This document shows positions 1-8,475 of a stretch of 64,000 nt of DNA, one piece after another. The DNA lies in assembly GCF_018917525.1 (NCBI RefSeq), contig NZ_JAHLOS010000021.1:1-64000 (forward strand), given 5' to 3'. The DNA comes from Enterococcus raffinosus. GTDB taxonomy: Bacteria; Bacillota; Bacilli; Lactobacillales; Enterococcaceae. The position numbers and the translations under genes were made by a program. Every line of letters begins with the position of its first letter. Positions within the stretch are counted from its first letter, which is position 1. Below the pieces are notes generated by a model, which saw only the letters and a program-made list of their open reading frames with translations, searched no databases and was not told the DNA's origin.

Positions 1-47
1 ATATTGGGTTTCATCTCTCTAGTTTAATAGGAAAAAGACCAGATGAA

Positions 48-87
48 AAGCGGTCAAAAGATTGATGTATCAATCCTTTGACCGCTT
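48..87. terminator. Long dyad, probable terminator
   Basis: A 19-bp stem with one mismatch and a two-base centre (AAGCGGTCAAA...TTTGACCGCTT). Only short T-runs flank it, so the gene it serves, probably one outside the left edge, is not certain. Confidence 0.5.
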
Positions 88-111
88 AAAATGTTATACT
101 TCCTTTAATGT

Positions 112-138
112 TAAAAAAAACAGCGAAAAAATCGCTGT
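112..138 (-). terminator. Terminator of the DUF1054 gene
   Basis: Read on the minus strand, a 7-bp stem (ACAGCGA/TCGCTGT) is followed by eight T residues. It lies 70 bases after the stop of the DUF1054 gene. Confidence 0.7.
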
Positions 139-207
139 CTGACCATCTAGCCAATTATTCCTAACAAAAGAATTTTATTTTCACACTCTTTTGAATAGAA
201 CTATGTT

Positions 208-834
208 TTAGTTTTCCACCTGTGCAAAACTTGTTTGATTCGCTAATTGATAGATTGGTACCAATTGTTTATAAGTTTCTACCATAAATGCTTGAGCGGC
301 TTCGGGATTTTCCCAAATTGGATCGTCTCTTTTGATGATTCGACCAATTTGAAATTCGCCTTTTTTCACATCGCGAAATCTTATCAACAGCTTTTCTGTG
401 CGTTCTGGTGATAACTCTTCCACTTTTGGTTTTGTGTGATCGCCGGATAGAACAAAATCTGAGGATAAGTTCTCAAATACTTCTGGATGATCTAGAAAAA
501 TTTGCGCAATCGCTTTTTCTTCCTTCGGCTGATCAATACATGATAACCACATAAAAACATACTCCGGCCAAATTCCCAGCTGAAAATGGGGCTCCATTTT
601 GTATCCGCGCTTTTGCCGACTCAAGGCTGACCAGGTATTTTCAGGCGGATAGGTCGTCCTGCGTCGATGCTGGGCAATGTGGATAAATAGCTTTTCGTCT
701 AGCAGCGGCTCTAACTCCTGTTGAAAAACTTCATCTAACTGTTGAAAAGTTGGTTGAACTTCCTGGCGAATCGCTGCCATTCGTTCATCCAAGCCGTCGA
801 TATCAAAAACATCAAAACTCTTTTCAGTGAACAT
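208..834 (-). CDS. DUF1054 (UPF0637/YktB-like) protein
   Basis: A 208-residue soluble protein recognised as the DUF1054 family, which is common in Bacilli and has no established biochemical role. Features seen are an N-terminal segment starting MFTEKSFDVFDIDGLDERM, a stretch with HRRRTTYPPENTWSA and the core RGYKMEPHFQLGIWPEYVFM, all typical of the family. Length is normal. The ATG is preceded by GGGGGAGTAAC, a good ribosome site. It has no membrane segment or signal peptide and stands alone, with its own terminator downstream. Family membership is fairly sure; the function is unknown. Confidence 0.85.
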   Translation of the reverse strand: MFTEKSFDVFDIDGLDERMAAIRQEVQPTFQQLDEVFQQELEPLLDEKLFIHIAQHRRRTTYPPENTWSALSRQKRGYKMEPHFQLGIWPEYVFMWLSCIDQPKEEKAIAQIFLDHPEVFENLSSDFVLSGDHTKPKVEELSPERTEKLLIRFRDVKKGEFQIGRIIKRDDPIWENPEAAQAFMVETYKQLVPIYQLANQTSFAQVEN

Positions 835-1092
835 GTTACTCCCCCTTATTCCTACTATCGTAATTCTACCTATCTTATCGCTGAGTCACAAGTTATCAAC
901 TACCCATGTTGATAAAAAATTCGTAGTGATTTTCCCTTCGAACAAACATCGTTTCAAAATTTTGATAAAACTCGCTGATTCTTTTGCTATTTTAAAGAAA
1001 ATATTTCCTTCTCTTTGTGAAATCAAGTATATTATAAGTAGCCATTTTATTATTGGAGATTCAGAAATTTATTTCTGAGGAGGGTAAAACGA

Positions 1093-2100
1093 ATGATTTC
1101 AGACGCAATTGGCTTCGAGAAAAAATTTCGTTTAAAAGAAGACAAAAAATTTGAACAATACAAGATCATGCTTCCGAAACTACGGGAAAATGATGTGATG
1201 ATAAAGATTTCCGCTATCTCGATCAGTACCTTAGATACGCAGATTCGACAAACGATCAAAGGAGCGAAGAAACCTTATATTTTAGGCTTTGGCGGTGTCG
1301 GCATTATCACCCGTCTAGGCAGCAGCAATCAATACTTAAATGTTGGTGACCGTGTTCTCTATGTCAATAAGGTCGGAAAATACGGCAGCTATAGCAACTT
1401 TCAAATCGCTGATGTCCGTTCCATCGTCAAGCTACCAGACTCTTTTCCCACCGACGAAGCCGCCGCTTTTTCCTATAGCTTCTTTTTGGCCTTCGAAGTA
1501 TTGTTCACCCAGCTGCAATTGACACCTAAGCCAAAAAAAAATCAGGGAAACTTATTGATCCTAAATACTTCTGATGGGCTAGGTGCGACCATTATCCAAT
1601 TAGCGAAGTGGGCCGGCTTAAAGGTTGCCGCTACGATTGATAAAAACAATTCAGAGATCTGGATCAAAAACATGGGGGCGGATGTTGTCGTCTCTCAATC
1701 CACCCAGCTATCAAAGGAATTGACGAACGCGGAAATGACACCGGTTGATTATGTGATCAATTTGGATACTGAAAAGGAAAAAAACTTCGATCACCTGTCT
1801 GAATTCAAGGACACGGCCAAAGTGTTGCTTTTGCATTTCATAAATAAGAAAAATAAAAACTTTGATCCGGACTACCTCAACTTCTATTGTGAAGATTTCT
1901 TGGAATCCTCCTTTACTACCGATGAGGGTATCGAGTATTCCCGCAAGGTCATGGAGCTTTTGGTCTATTTATGGGAAAAGAATCAACTAACATCTATTTT
2001 GACCGCACAGCTGAACGGCTTTTCCGATAAAAATTTCTACGGAGCCCACAAACTGATCGAAAACAATCCAAACTTTCGTCACCTAGTTTTAATAAACTGA
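1093..2100 (+). CDS. Zinc-type alcohol dehydrogenase / quinone oxidoreductase-like protein (MDR family)
   Basis: A 335-residue medium-chain dehydrogenase/reductase. The N-terminal GroES-like part (about 10-130) contains GFGGVGIITRLGSSNQYLNVGDRV. The Rossmann part (about 150-270) has NTSDGLGATIIQLAKWAG in place of the usual glycine-rich loop, then the strand VAATIDKNNSEIWIKNMGAD. No cysteine/histidine zinc ligands are obvious, so it resembles the zinc-free quinone reductase branch. The ribosome site GAGGAGGG sits 7 bases before the ATG. It is a single-gene unit with a terminator at its end. The substrate cannot be told from sequence. Confidence 0.75.
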   Translation: MISDAIGFEKKFRLKEDKKFEQYKIMLPKLRENDVMIKISAISISTLDTQIRQTIKGAKKPYILGFGGVGIITRLGSSNQYLNVGDRVLYVNKVGKYGSYSNFQIADVRSIVKLPDSFPTDEAAAFSYSFFLAFEVLFTQLQLTPKPKKNQGNLLILNTSDGLGATIIQLAKWAGLKVAATIDKNNSEIWIKNMGADVVVSQSTQLSKELTNAEMTPVDYVINLDTEKEKNFDHLSEFKDTAKVLLLHFINKKNKNFDPDYLNFYCEDFLESSFTTDEGIEYSRKVMELLVYLWEKNQLTSILTAQLNGFSDKNFYGAHKLIENNPNFRHLVLIN

Positions 2101-2103
2101 CAT

Positions 2104-2133
2104 AATCTCGTTCAATTGAGCGAGATTTTTTTT
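2104..2133 (+). terminator. Terminator after the MDR dehydrogenase
   Basis: Stem AATCTCG/CGAGATT followed by a run of eight T, starting 4 bases after the stop codon. Confidence 0.8.
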
Positions 2134-2265
2134 ATAGAAAGCAATTTTTGGAGCTAAAAAGCAGCCGTTCTTCGCTTTCATAACGTTTGTTGTCATATCC
2201 TATAGAAATTTCTCGTTTTTCTGAGGTTAACATTTGCTAATTACAAAGAATGGGATTAAGATATA

Positions 2266-2295
2266 AAATGAAATTTTCATTTACATTTTCATTTC
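2266..2295 (+). promoter_or_regulatory. Dyad and direct repeats in the glpF leader
   Basis: A 17-bp perfect dyad (AAATGAAA-T-TTTCATTT, 2266-2282) lies just after a TATAAA-like -10. The 10-mer ATTTTCATTT is repeated at 2273 and 2286. This may be an operator; the binding protein is unknown. Confidence 0.35.
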
Positions 2296-2317
2296 AATTA
2301 TTTTATAGGAGGTCTTT

Positions 2318-3049
2318 ATGGATTATTCACTGACTACTCGGTTAGCAGCTGAGTTCTTGGGAACTGCTTTGCTAGTAATGCTAGGAAACGGTGCAGTTGC
2401 CAATGTTGATTTAAGAGGGACAAAAGGTTACGGAAGTGACTGGATGTTGATTGCGGTAGGTTATGGCTGCGGGGTTATGATTCCTGCAATGATTTTCGGC
2501 GGTATCAGCGGTAATCACATCAACCCAGCGTTTACAATTGGTTTAGCTGTTAGCGGCATGTTCCCTTGGGCGGAAGTTCTTCCTTACATCGTTGTCCAAA
2601 TCCTTGGCGCGATGGTCGGACAATTAGTCGTAGTAGCCAGCTACAAACCTTATTACGATCAAACAGAGGACAAACTACATGTGTTAGGTACCTTCTCAAC
2701 GATCAATAGTGTCGGTTCTAAATTTAATGGATTCGTGAATGAATTCTTCGGATCATTCATTTTATTCTTTGGTGCACTGGGGATTACCAAAGCGCCATTC
2801 TTCCAAAACAATTTAGGAACAGCTCACTTAGCATTAGGTTTCTTAGTTTGGACATTAGTTGCATCCTTCGGCGGACCAACTGGCCCAGGTTTAAACCCGG
2901 CTCGTGACCTAGGTCCTCGTATCATGCACGCCATCTTACCACTGAAACACAAAGGCGATTCACAATGGAGTTATTCTTGGGTACCCGTACTTGCCCCAAT
3001 CATCGCTTCAATCGTAGCAATCGCATTATATAAAGCATTGTTTATCTAA
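2318..3049 (+). CDS. glpF: Glycerol/water channel of the MIP family (GlpF-like)
   Basis: A 243-residue integral membrane channel for passive uptake of glycerol or other small polyols and water. Both family signatures are present: the first half-helix motif in SGNHINPAF (near residue 70) and the second in GLNPARDLGPR (near residue 198). The aspartate after the second NPAR is the residue that marks glycerol facilitators rather than strict water channels. Six hydrophobic spans can be followed along the protein. The ribosome site TAGGAGG precedes the ATG by 7 bases. It stands alone and has a strong terminator. No glpK or glpD lies nearby, so a substrate other than glycerol is possible. Confidence 0.85.
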   Translation: MDYSLTTRLAAEFLGTALLVMLGNGAVANVDLRGTKGYGSDWMLIAVGYGCGVMIPAMIFGGISGNHINPAFTIGLAVSGMFPWAEVLPYIVVQILGAMVGQLVVVASYKPYYDQTEDKLHVLGTFSTINSVGSKFNGFVNEFFGSFILFFGALGITKAPFFQNNLGTAHLALGFLVWTLVASFGGPTGPGLNPARDLGPRIMHAILPLKHKGDSQWSYSWVPVLAPIIASIVAIALYKALFI

Positions 3050-3056
3050 AAACACG

Positions 3057-3092
3057 AAACTGCCGCAATTTATTTTTGCGGCAGTTTTTTTG
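3057..3092 (+). terminator. Terminator after glpF
   Basis: A 12-bp perfect stem (AAACTGCCGCAA/TTGCGGCAGTTT) followed by seven T. Confidence 0.9.
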
Positions 3093-3196
3093 ATCAACAA
3101 TCTATGAAATTCTAAAAAGCTGTTGCATACTATTTACAGTTCCATCACGTATCGATTCAATCAAAAAAGAATAGCCACTCTAGCTTTTCCTTCTAT

Positions 3197-3655
3197 TTAA
3201 ACCAATCCTTCAACAAACTCAACCGGAAACATTGTTTTCTCAGCCGTCTCCTCCACTGACATTCCCTGAGCTAAATAGCGTTTCGCCACACTGGCCATAC
3301 TTTCTGAGACCTCCACGATAAATTTATCATAGTCATAAAAACGCAGCACACGCTGGCCCCAAGGATATTCCTTGCTGTGATGCAGAAAGTCGATTCCTTC
3401 GACCTTTGAAAGCTTGTCTTCCCATTTATCCAAATCCTCAACCTCAAAATACAGTTGAAAATTATCCGACTGCTCCTTTGGATTCAATGGAACTCCCAGC
3501 AATCCTGCATAATCGGCCTGTAATGAAAAGCCGCTCTCAAAAGCAACATGGATATTATCCAGATCCATTTCTATTTTTTGTTCCATAACCTCTACATAAA
3601 ACTGTTTCGCCTTCGTCATATCCTTCACTGCCAATAATACGCCGCCAAAATTCAT
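3197..3655 (-). CDS. VOC-fold (glyoxalase/bleomycin-resistance-like) protein
   Basis: A protein of about 152 residues with the vicinal oxygen chelate fold: an opening strand MNFGGVLLAVKDMTKAKQFY, a central LQADYAGLLGVPLN and a closing VLRFYDYDKFIVEVSE, the last being the usual C-terminal strand with the metal-ligand glutamate. After the domain comes a short helical tail (SVEETAEKTMFPVEFVEGL). Family members can be isomerases, dioxygenases or drug binders; nothing here decides which. An ATG four codons upstream (3667) is possible, but the chosen ATG has GGGGA five bases in front. It lies just downstream of, and co-oriented with, the AraC gene. Confidence 0.7.
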   Translation of the reverse strand: MNFGGVLLAVKDMTKAKQFYVEVMEQKIEMDLDNIHVAFESGFSLQADYAGLLGVPLNPKEQSDNFQLYFEVEDLDKWEDKLSKVEGIDFLHHSKEYPWGQRVLRFYDYDKFIVEVSESMASVAKRYLAQGMSVEETAEKTMFPVEFVEGLV

Positions 3656-3712
3656 TTTTATCCCCATCAGAGCCGCTACTCGACTCCCCTTCCTTTTTTA
3701 CCAACTATACCC

Positions 3713-4543
3713 TTAGAATTTGGCGATTTCACTGTAAAAATCGGACATCTTCCGCTGATAAGCTTGCGGTGTAATGCCCGTCACCTGCTTAAAATCACGA
3801 TTAAAATGAGAGAAATCGTAATAACCAGCTGCTTCAACTATTTCCGTAATACTCTGCGAATGAGTCAGTAAGCGAATCGCTTGATTGACTCGGACTAAAC
3901 GAGCAAACGTTTTGGTACTCATTCCTAGATATTCATTAAACAGTCGCGTAAGATGATGTTCACTATAAAATACCTCATTAGACAACTTCTTTAAGGAGAT
4001 ATTTCCTGATTGTTGAACGATCGTTTTTCTCGAAGTTGCCAACTCTGGCGGACAGCCCTTTAAGAGTGCACGAACAAATAAATGATCAACTCCAGCCAGC
4101 AGCTCTTCCACACTTTCCGCTGCCTCCAACAATTCCATCAGCACCTGATTCAATTTGGCATGAAGCAATTGAAAAGAAAAATGCTGATCCGCTAATTCAT
4201 TTTGTTTAAGACCTAGAAACGCATGAAGTCCAGCCGGTTGAAATTCCACGATGAATATCTGATTGAAAGTCGCGGCCTGCTCACCTACATTGGCAGCCAC
4301 AGTCATTGGGCCAAGCAGCTGATTTTCAATTTGATGGTCCTTAATCCCGCATACCAATGTCCCACAGCCATGAGGAATGACCGTATAATTCTCAGAAATC
4401 GCCTGTTTCGTCGGAAAAGTCAATGTATAATTCGAAATATAAGGCAACAATGCCGCATGTGGCCTCACATACATACACTCTTGATTCCGAAAAATAATCC
4501 GTTGATTCTGCGGATACAAAAACAACGCCTTTTGATCGATCAT
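3713..4543 (-). CDS. AraC-family transcriptional regulator
   Basis: A 276-residue regulator. Residues 1-160 form a cupin-like sensor domain of the DUF6597 kind (YVRPHAALLPYISNYTLTFP). Residues about 175-270 hold the two helix-turn-helix motifs of the AraC family, ending in the signature EAAGYYDFSHFNRDFKQ followed by TGITPQAYQRK. The ribosome site GAGGTGAGGGA precedes the ATG. The VOC gene follows in the same direction 58 bases later and may be its target or partner. The inducer is unknown. Confidence 0.85.
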   Translation of the reverse strand: MIDQKALFLYPQNQRIIFRNQECMYVRPHAALLPYISNYTLTFPTKQAISENYTVIPHGCGTLVCGIKDHQIENQLLGPMTVAANVGEQAATFNQIFIVEFQPAGLHAFLGLKQNELADQHFSFQLLHAKLNQVLMELLEAAESVEELLAGVDHLFVRALLKGCPPELATSRKTIVQQSGNISLKKLSNEVFYSEHHLTRLFNEYLGMSTKTFARLVRVNQAIRLLTHSQSITEIVEAAGYYDFSHFNRDFKQVTGITPQAYQRKMSDFYSEIAKF

Positions 4544-4678
4544 TCCCTCACCTCATTCATAGTAATGATTCAATTTTGGTTAAAATTGATTGATCTTCAT
4601 TCCTATTAATGACTCAATTCTATCATCATATCAAGACTTTTTTAGTTGCTACTAGATATTCATAACTTTCCTAGATGG

Positions 4679-4695
4679 TTATAACATGTTATAAT
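4679..4695 (+). promoter_or_regulatory. Palindromic operator over the -10 of the toxin-antitoxin operon
   Basis: A perfect 16-bp palindrome, TTATAACATGTTATAA (4679-4694), overlaps the TATAAT -10 (4690-4695) of the toxin-antitoxin pair. This placement is what is expected for repression by the antitoxin or toxin-antitoxin complex. Confidence 0.6.
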
Positions 4696-4718
4696 TCTAT
4701 AAAAAAGAGGGGATTTGA

Positions 4719-4970
4719 ATGGGACAAATCAAAGTACGGAAGATTGGTAATTCCGTTGGGGGAATATTCCCTAAAGAATGGGGATTACACGAGGGAGATA
4801 TCTTGGAGGTTAAAAAAGAAGGAAATTACTTCATATTAGATGCCCAAGAAGTCGCAAAAAAGAAAGATCGTGATTTAATCGAAGAGAGTTTTGCAGAGTT
4901 TGAAACGAATCAGACTGTTTCTGAAGAAGAAATGACTACGCTCTTTAGCAAATATGGTTGGGGTGAGTAA
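4719..4970 (+). CDS. Antitoxin, AbrB/MazE-like
   Basis: An 83-residue protein with an N-terminal swapped-hairpin AbrB/MazE DNA-binding domain (MGQIKVRKIGNSVGGIFPKE, residues 1-20, then LHEGDILEVKKEGNYF). An acidic C-terminal tail (EESFAEFETNQTVSEEE) is the usual toxin-neutralising segment. GAGGGG lies six bases before the ATG. The stop codon shares its last base with the ATG of the downstream toxin, so the two are translationally coupled. It probably represses its own promoter through the palindrome at 4679. Confidence 0.75.
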   Translation: MGQIKVRKIGNSVGGIFPKEWGLHEGDILEVKKEGNYFILDAQEVAKKKDRDLIEESFAEFETNQTVSEEEMTTLFSKYGWGE

Positions 4971-5287
4971 TGAAATCTTATCAGCTCATTTATTCCGTCT
5001 CTTTTAGAAATAGCCTGATCCAGCTTATATCGGAATGGGAGAACGAACTTTTTCTTTCAGAAGAAAAAATCAAACACTTCGTTCAATTAATTTATCGCTC
5101 ACTAGAATTATTAAAACTATTTTCTAAAAAGCATGAAGATGTTTCTCCATTATATGGTTTTGACATTCCGACTTATCAAATCTTAATTGGTCAAAGTTAT
5201 GCAATCTTTTATCGAATTGATGAAGAGAACTATTCAGTTCTAATTGGAAAAATCTTTAAACAGAAACAAATGCATCTGAAATTTTAA
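4970..5287 (+). CDS. RelE/ParE-superfamily toxin
   Basis: A 105-residue protein with the alpha-beta layout of RelE/ParE toxins: YQLIYSVSFRNSLIQLISEW at the start, a helical middle and YQILIGQSYAIFYRIDEENYSVLIGKIFKQ at the end. RelE-type members cleave mRNA on the ribosome and ParE-type members poison gyrase; the sequence does not separate these. It overlaps the antitoxin gene by one base. The pairing and overlap are the main support for the call. Confidence 0.7.
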   Translation: MKSYQLIYSVSFRNSLIQLISEWENELFLSEEKIKHFVQLIYRSLELLKLFSKKHEDVSPLYGFDIPTYQILIGQSYAIFYRIDEENYSVLIGKIFKQKQMHLKF

Positions 5288-5311
5288 AAGACCAAGCACA
5301 ATGATTAACTA

Positions 5312-5346
5312 AAAAACTGCGACTCTCATCGAGAATCGCAGTTTTT
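5312..5346. terminator. Bidirectional terminator between toxin gene and gltX
   Basis: A stem of about 15 bp (AAAAACTGCGA...TCGCAGTTTTT) with A and T runs at its two ends. It can stop the rightward toxin-antitoxin transcript and the leftward gltX transcript. Confidence 0.85.
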
Positions 5347-5349
5347 CAT

Positions 5350-6861
5350 TTATTTAGTTAGAAACGCCAATGCATTGTCAATCAAATGCTGAACCGTTTC
5401 TTTCGGCATAACCGACATGATATCCGTGATTTGAGGAGCAGATTTACTGTCGGTAAAGACGACGTTCAATGGCATGTACAGCTTACGTCCTTTTTGTCCT
5501 GTTTCTGCTTGAACAGCTGACAAGATGGCAGGATAATCCACTGGTTCTGAATCATCCTTTAATTTTCCTGACATCGCAGTCAAAATTTGTTTAACGCCTT
5601 CGCTATCAAATTCTGCCAAGTCGGTATAAGTGAAGGTCACTTGGTTGGCATTTTTGATAAACAAGATTTTTTCCATGAATGTCATTAAGGTCTTGGCTTC
5701 TGTGTGATAGATATCCACGACTTTTTTAACAAAATCAAGATCCTTTTCGATGCCAATTGCTTTTAATTGTTCCGCTACGTCTGTTTCAGCAGCGTCAACG
5801 AGTAGCATAATCCGTCTGGTCAATTCGTCCACAGAGGTCTTTTTAATGTATTCCGCATTGGTCCAGTCAAGTTTCTTTTGATCAAAATAAGCAGGCGAAG
5901 CGGACATCCGATTGATATCGTAAGCTTCGATCAATTCTTCGCGGGTGAACAATTCTTTTTCTCCGACTGGTGACCAGCCAAGGAAGGCGATAAAGTTCAA
6001 CAATGCTTCATTCAAGTAACCGTATTTACGATATTGACTGATGAATTGCAGGGTATTTTTATCCCGTTTACTCAATTTTTTATGAGTATCCAAGCTATAG
6101 ATCAGTGTGATATGACCAAATAGTGGTTGTGGGATACCTAGTGCTTCGTATACAGCGATTTGTTTTGGTGTATTTGCAATATGGTCATCCCCGCGTAAAA
6201 CGTGGGTCATCTTCATTAAATAGTCGTCAATAACTACGGCAAAATTGTACGTTGCCATCCCATTACTTTTTTCAATAATGAAATCTCCGCCGATATTATC
6301 AGAATTGAATTCCACTCGGCCTTTAATCATATCGTCCCAGCCATAAACGTGGTCTTCTGGTAAATGAAGGCGAACGGTCGGTTTGCGGCCTTCTGCTTCG
6401 GCTTGTTTGATTTGTTCTTCTGTTGCACCATACCAGCGACCATCATAATGAGGCGCGATTTTGGCTTCGATTTGTTGTTCATGTAATTCTTTTAATTCTT
6501 CTTCAGTGGCATAGTCTTTATAGGCTAAACCAGCGTCTAATAATTGTTGTACATATTTGTGATACAAATTCACACGATCTTTTTGGTGGTAAGGGGCAAA
6601 TTCAACTTTCGGTTTATCCGGACCTTCGTCCCAGTCGATACCTAACCAATGAAGATTTTCCATCTGGCTTTCTTCACCATGTGGAACATTTCTTTTCAAG
6701 TCAGTATCCTCGATTCGCAAAACCCAAGTACCCTTATAATGTTTGGCAAACAGATAGTTGAATAACGCCGACTGCGCATTCCCTAAATGTAAAAAACCTG
6801 TTGGACTTGGTGCGTATCTCACTCGTACGTCGCCGGTAACTTCTACTTTGTCTTTTTTCAA
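5350..6861 (-). CDS. gltX: Glutamate--tRNA ligase
   Basis: A class I aminoacyl-tRNA synthetase that charges tRNA-Glu; in most Firmicutes this enzyme also charges tRNA-Gln, which is then amidated. At 503 residues it is of normal size. The ATP-site HIGH-type motif is in PSPTGFLHLGNAQSALFNYL (about residues 17-36), and the KMSKS-type loop is KKLSKRDKN (about 260). The start is a TTG with GGAGGG seven bases upstream. It lies 75 bases after gadB in the same direction, an order known from Levilactobacillus brevis. A hairpin and a separate promoter in that gap suggest it is expressed partly apart from gadCB. Confidence 0.95.
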   Translation of the reverse strand: MKKDKVEVTGDVRVRYAPSPTGFLHLGNAQSALFNYLFAKHYKGTWVLRIEDTDLKRNVPHGEESQMENLHWLGIDWDEGPDKPKVEFAPYHQKDRVNLYHKYVQQLLDAGLAYKDYATEEELKELHEQQIEAKIAPHYDGRWYGATEEQIKQAEAEGRKPTVRLHLPEDHVYGWDDMIKGRVEFNSDNIGGDFIIEKSNGMATYNFAVVIDDYLMKMTHVLRGDDHIANTPKQIAVYEALGIPQPLFGHITLIYSLDTHKKLSKRDKNTLQFISQYRKYGYLNEALLNFIAFLGWSPVGEKELFTREELIEAYDINRMSASPAYFDQKKLDWTNAEYIKKTSVDELTRRIMLLVDAAETDVAEQLKAIGIEKDLDFVKKVVDIYHTEAKTLMTFMEKILFIKNANQVTFTYTDLAEFDSEGVKQILTAMSGKLKDDSEPVDYPAILSAVQAETGQKGRKLYMPLNVVFTDSKSAPQITDIMSVMPKETVQHLIDNALAFLTK

Positions 6862-6882
6862 TTTGATTCCCTCCAGTTTAAA

Positions 6883-6913
6883 AGCCCTAATAAATGATGA
6901 GATTATTAGGACT
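6883..6913 (-). terminator. Hairpin between gadB and gltX (attenuator or leaky terminator)
   Basis: On the minus strand, a stem (AGTCCTAATAA with TTATTAGGGCT, one mismatch) is followed by only four T. It should weaken but not fully stop read-through from gadB to gltX. Confidence 0.5.
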
Positions 6914-6928
6914 TTAATAACAGATGCT

Positions 6929-6957
6929 ATTATAGGTTAAGATGCGTGATGAATCAA
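6929..6957 (-). promoter_or_regulatory. Probable gltX promoter inside the gadB 3' end
   Basis: TTGATT, 17 bases, TATAAT on the minus strand. The -35 lies within the last codons of gadB and the -10 lies just past its stop. Confidence 0.6.
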
Positions 6958-8313
6958 ATGATTACGATTTAGATCGTCAATTGCACGATGTAAATCATCA
7001 ATGAAGTCATCACAGATAGCCATGGTCATAGCTGGACGAACGACGATTCGGCTGATAGTTACATCATCAAGATCTTTTGGAAGTGGATAAGCAGGCACTT
7101 GCCAGCCGTATTCTTTTAGCTTGTCTTCTAAATCATATAGGTTCCAAGTTAATTCGATATTATCCGCAATTTTCCAACAGTTGATTGGTAATTTTGATCC
7201 GTCATTGATGATATCAAAAATACCTAGCGCTTTTAATTCTGTATTGATTCGTTTAGATACTTCTCTTACATTGTTCATAATCGCTGTGAATCCTTCACGA
7301 CCAAAACGAATCAAGTTGTAGTATTGTGCTACAATATGTGCCCCACTATGTGAGAAGTTAATAGCGATCGAATCTACGCTGCTTCCAAGATAAGGTACAG
7401 CGAAACGCATTTCTGATGGTAAATATTCTTCCGTATTTTCACGCCAAACAATCCAACCAATCCCAGGATAGACCATCCCGTATTTATGTCCTGAAACATT
7501 GATTGATGCTACATTTTTCAAACGGAAATCCCATGGTTTGAACCCATCAACAAATGGTGCAAAGAAACCGCCAAAGGCTGCGTCTACGTGGATTTTGATT
7601 GGTAATTTAGCTGTTTTGTTGTATTCAGAAACAAGTTCATCTAATTTTTGAATATCATCTACTTGGCCAGTGTAAGTGATCCCTTGGATACCTACGACCC
7701 CAATCGTATTTTCATCTACGTAATCCATAACGATGTCAGTATTTAATGACATATGGTTTTCATCCATTGGAATTTCCCGCATCTCGACATTCCAGTACGT
7801 ACAGAATTTTTCCCATACTACTTGGAATGCAGACATGATAACTAAGTTAGGTTTGTGTTCATGTAAGTTGTCGATATCTAATCCGGCTGCTTTTGCACGG
7901 TGTTTCCAGCTGTGCAATAACGCTAATCCGCCTAGCATACAACCTTCTGAAGAACCTACTGTTGAAGTTCCGATGAAGTCTTTATATAATTCTTTGCCTT
8001 CACCAATATTCCACATATGTGCAATCATACTAATTGAATAGTTTTCCATTGCTGTGGTTTTTGGATATTCTGATTTGTCAATCGCATTCGTTTCAAGTGA
8101 ACCAAGCATCAAGCGATCCGCTTGTGGTTCCATTTGAGTGGTACAGAATGTAGCCAAATTTTGATCTGCTTTCGCTTCATTCAATCGAATATGATTGACG
8201 AGCGTCTCGGCTGTGTCAGGGTTCATACCCTCATCAGGTAATACTTGTTTAGGCATGCTGCGTGCTGCTTCTCTGCTTCCTAAAAATGAACTTTCTAAAT
8301 AATCTGTATGCAT
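6937..8313 (-). CDS. gadB: Glutamate decarboxylase
   Basis: A 458-residue PLP enzyme that converts glutamate to GABA and CO2, consuming a cytoplasmic proton; with GadC it forms the glutamate-dependent acid-resistance system. The PLP lysine is K277 in INVSGHKYGMV. The cofactor-phosphate and substrate segment HVDAAFGGFFAPFVDGF and the GTSTVGSSEGCMLGGLAL stretch are both intact. Length matches lactic-acid-bacterial GadB. It lies downstream of gadC, separated by 189 bases that hold one copy of the dispersed structured repeat. A Mga-type regulator is divergent from gadC. The call is very secure. Confidence 0.96.
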   Translation of the reverse strand: MHTDYLESSFLGSREAARSMPKQVLPDEGMNPDTAETLVNHIRLNEAKADQNLATFCTTQMEPQADRLMLGSLETNAIDKSEYPKTTAMENYSISMIAHMWNIGEGKELYKDFIGTSTVGSSEGCMLGGLALLHSWKHRAKAAGLDIDNLHEHKPNLVIMSAFQVVWEKFCTYWNVEMREIPMDENHMSLNTDIVMDYVDENTIGVVGIQGITYTGQVDDIQKLDELVSEYNKTAKLPIKIHVDAAFGGFFAPFVDGFKPWDFRLKNVASINVSGHKYGMVYPGIGWIVWRENTEEYLPSEMRFAVPYLGSSVDSIAINFSHSGAHIVAQYYNLIRFGREGFTAIMNNVREVSKRINTELKALGIFDIINDGSKLPINCWKIADNIELTWNLYDLEDKLKEYGWQVPAYPLPKDLDDVTISRIVVRPAMTMAICDDFIDDLHRAIDDLNRNHLIHHAS

Positions 8314-8344
8314 TTAAAAGATCTCCTTATTCGTATTAAAGTAA

Positions 8345-8475
8345 TCATTTTTCCAGGGAAAAATGAGGTCGATTCTCTTGCCGTATATCATTCCGCTAAA
8401 CCTTTCTAGCCATGTCTCAAATAAATTTCTTTATTTTGTTCTATCAAAAGACAAACTGCGAAAAGTGGAACTGAC
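8345..8475. repeat. Structured intergenic repeat, copy 1 (gadC-gadB gap)
   Basis: A central perfect dyad TCATTTTTCC-AG-GGAAAAATGA (8345-8366) is followed by the conserved linker ending CATTCCGCTAAAC. A second arm, AAACTGCGAAAAGTGGAACT, starts at 8453. TTCCGCT (8391-8397) can pair with AGTGGAA (8464-8470) using one G-U pair. It belongs to the same family as the loci at 12.1, 17.2 and 26.5 kb. Confidence 0.7.

Noticed and set aside
827-1078. 83-residue rightward ORF beginning MNMLLPLIPTIVILP
   Set aside because: It overlaps the start of the DUF1054 gene, has no ribosome site, and its sequence has no family look. It covers the promoter region of the next gene.
6862-6936. T-box leader before gltX
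   Set aside because: The gap is only 75 bases and lacks the conserved T-box sequence and antiterminator.
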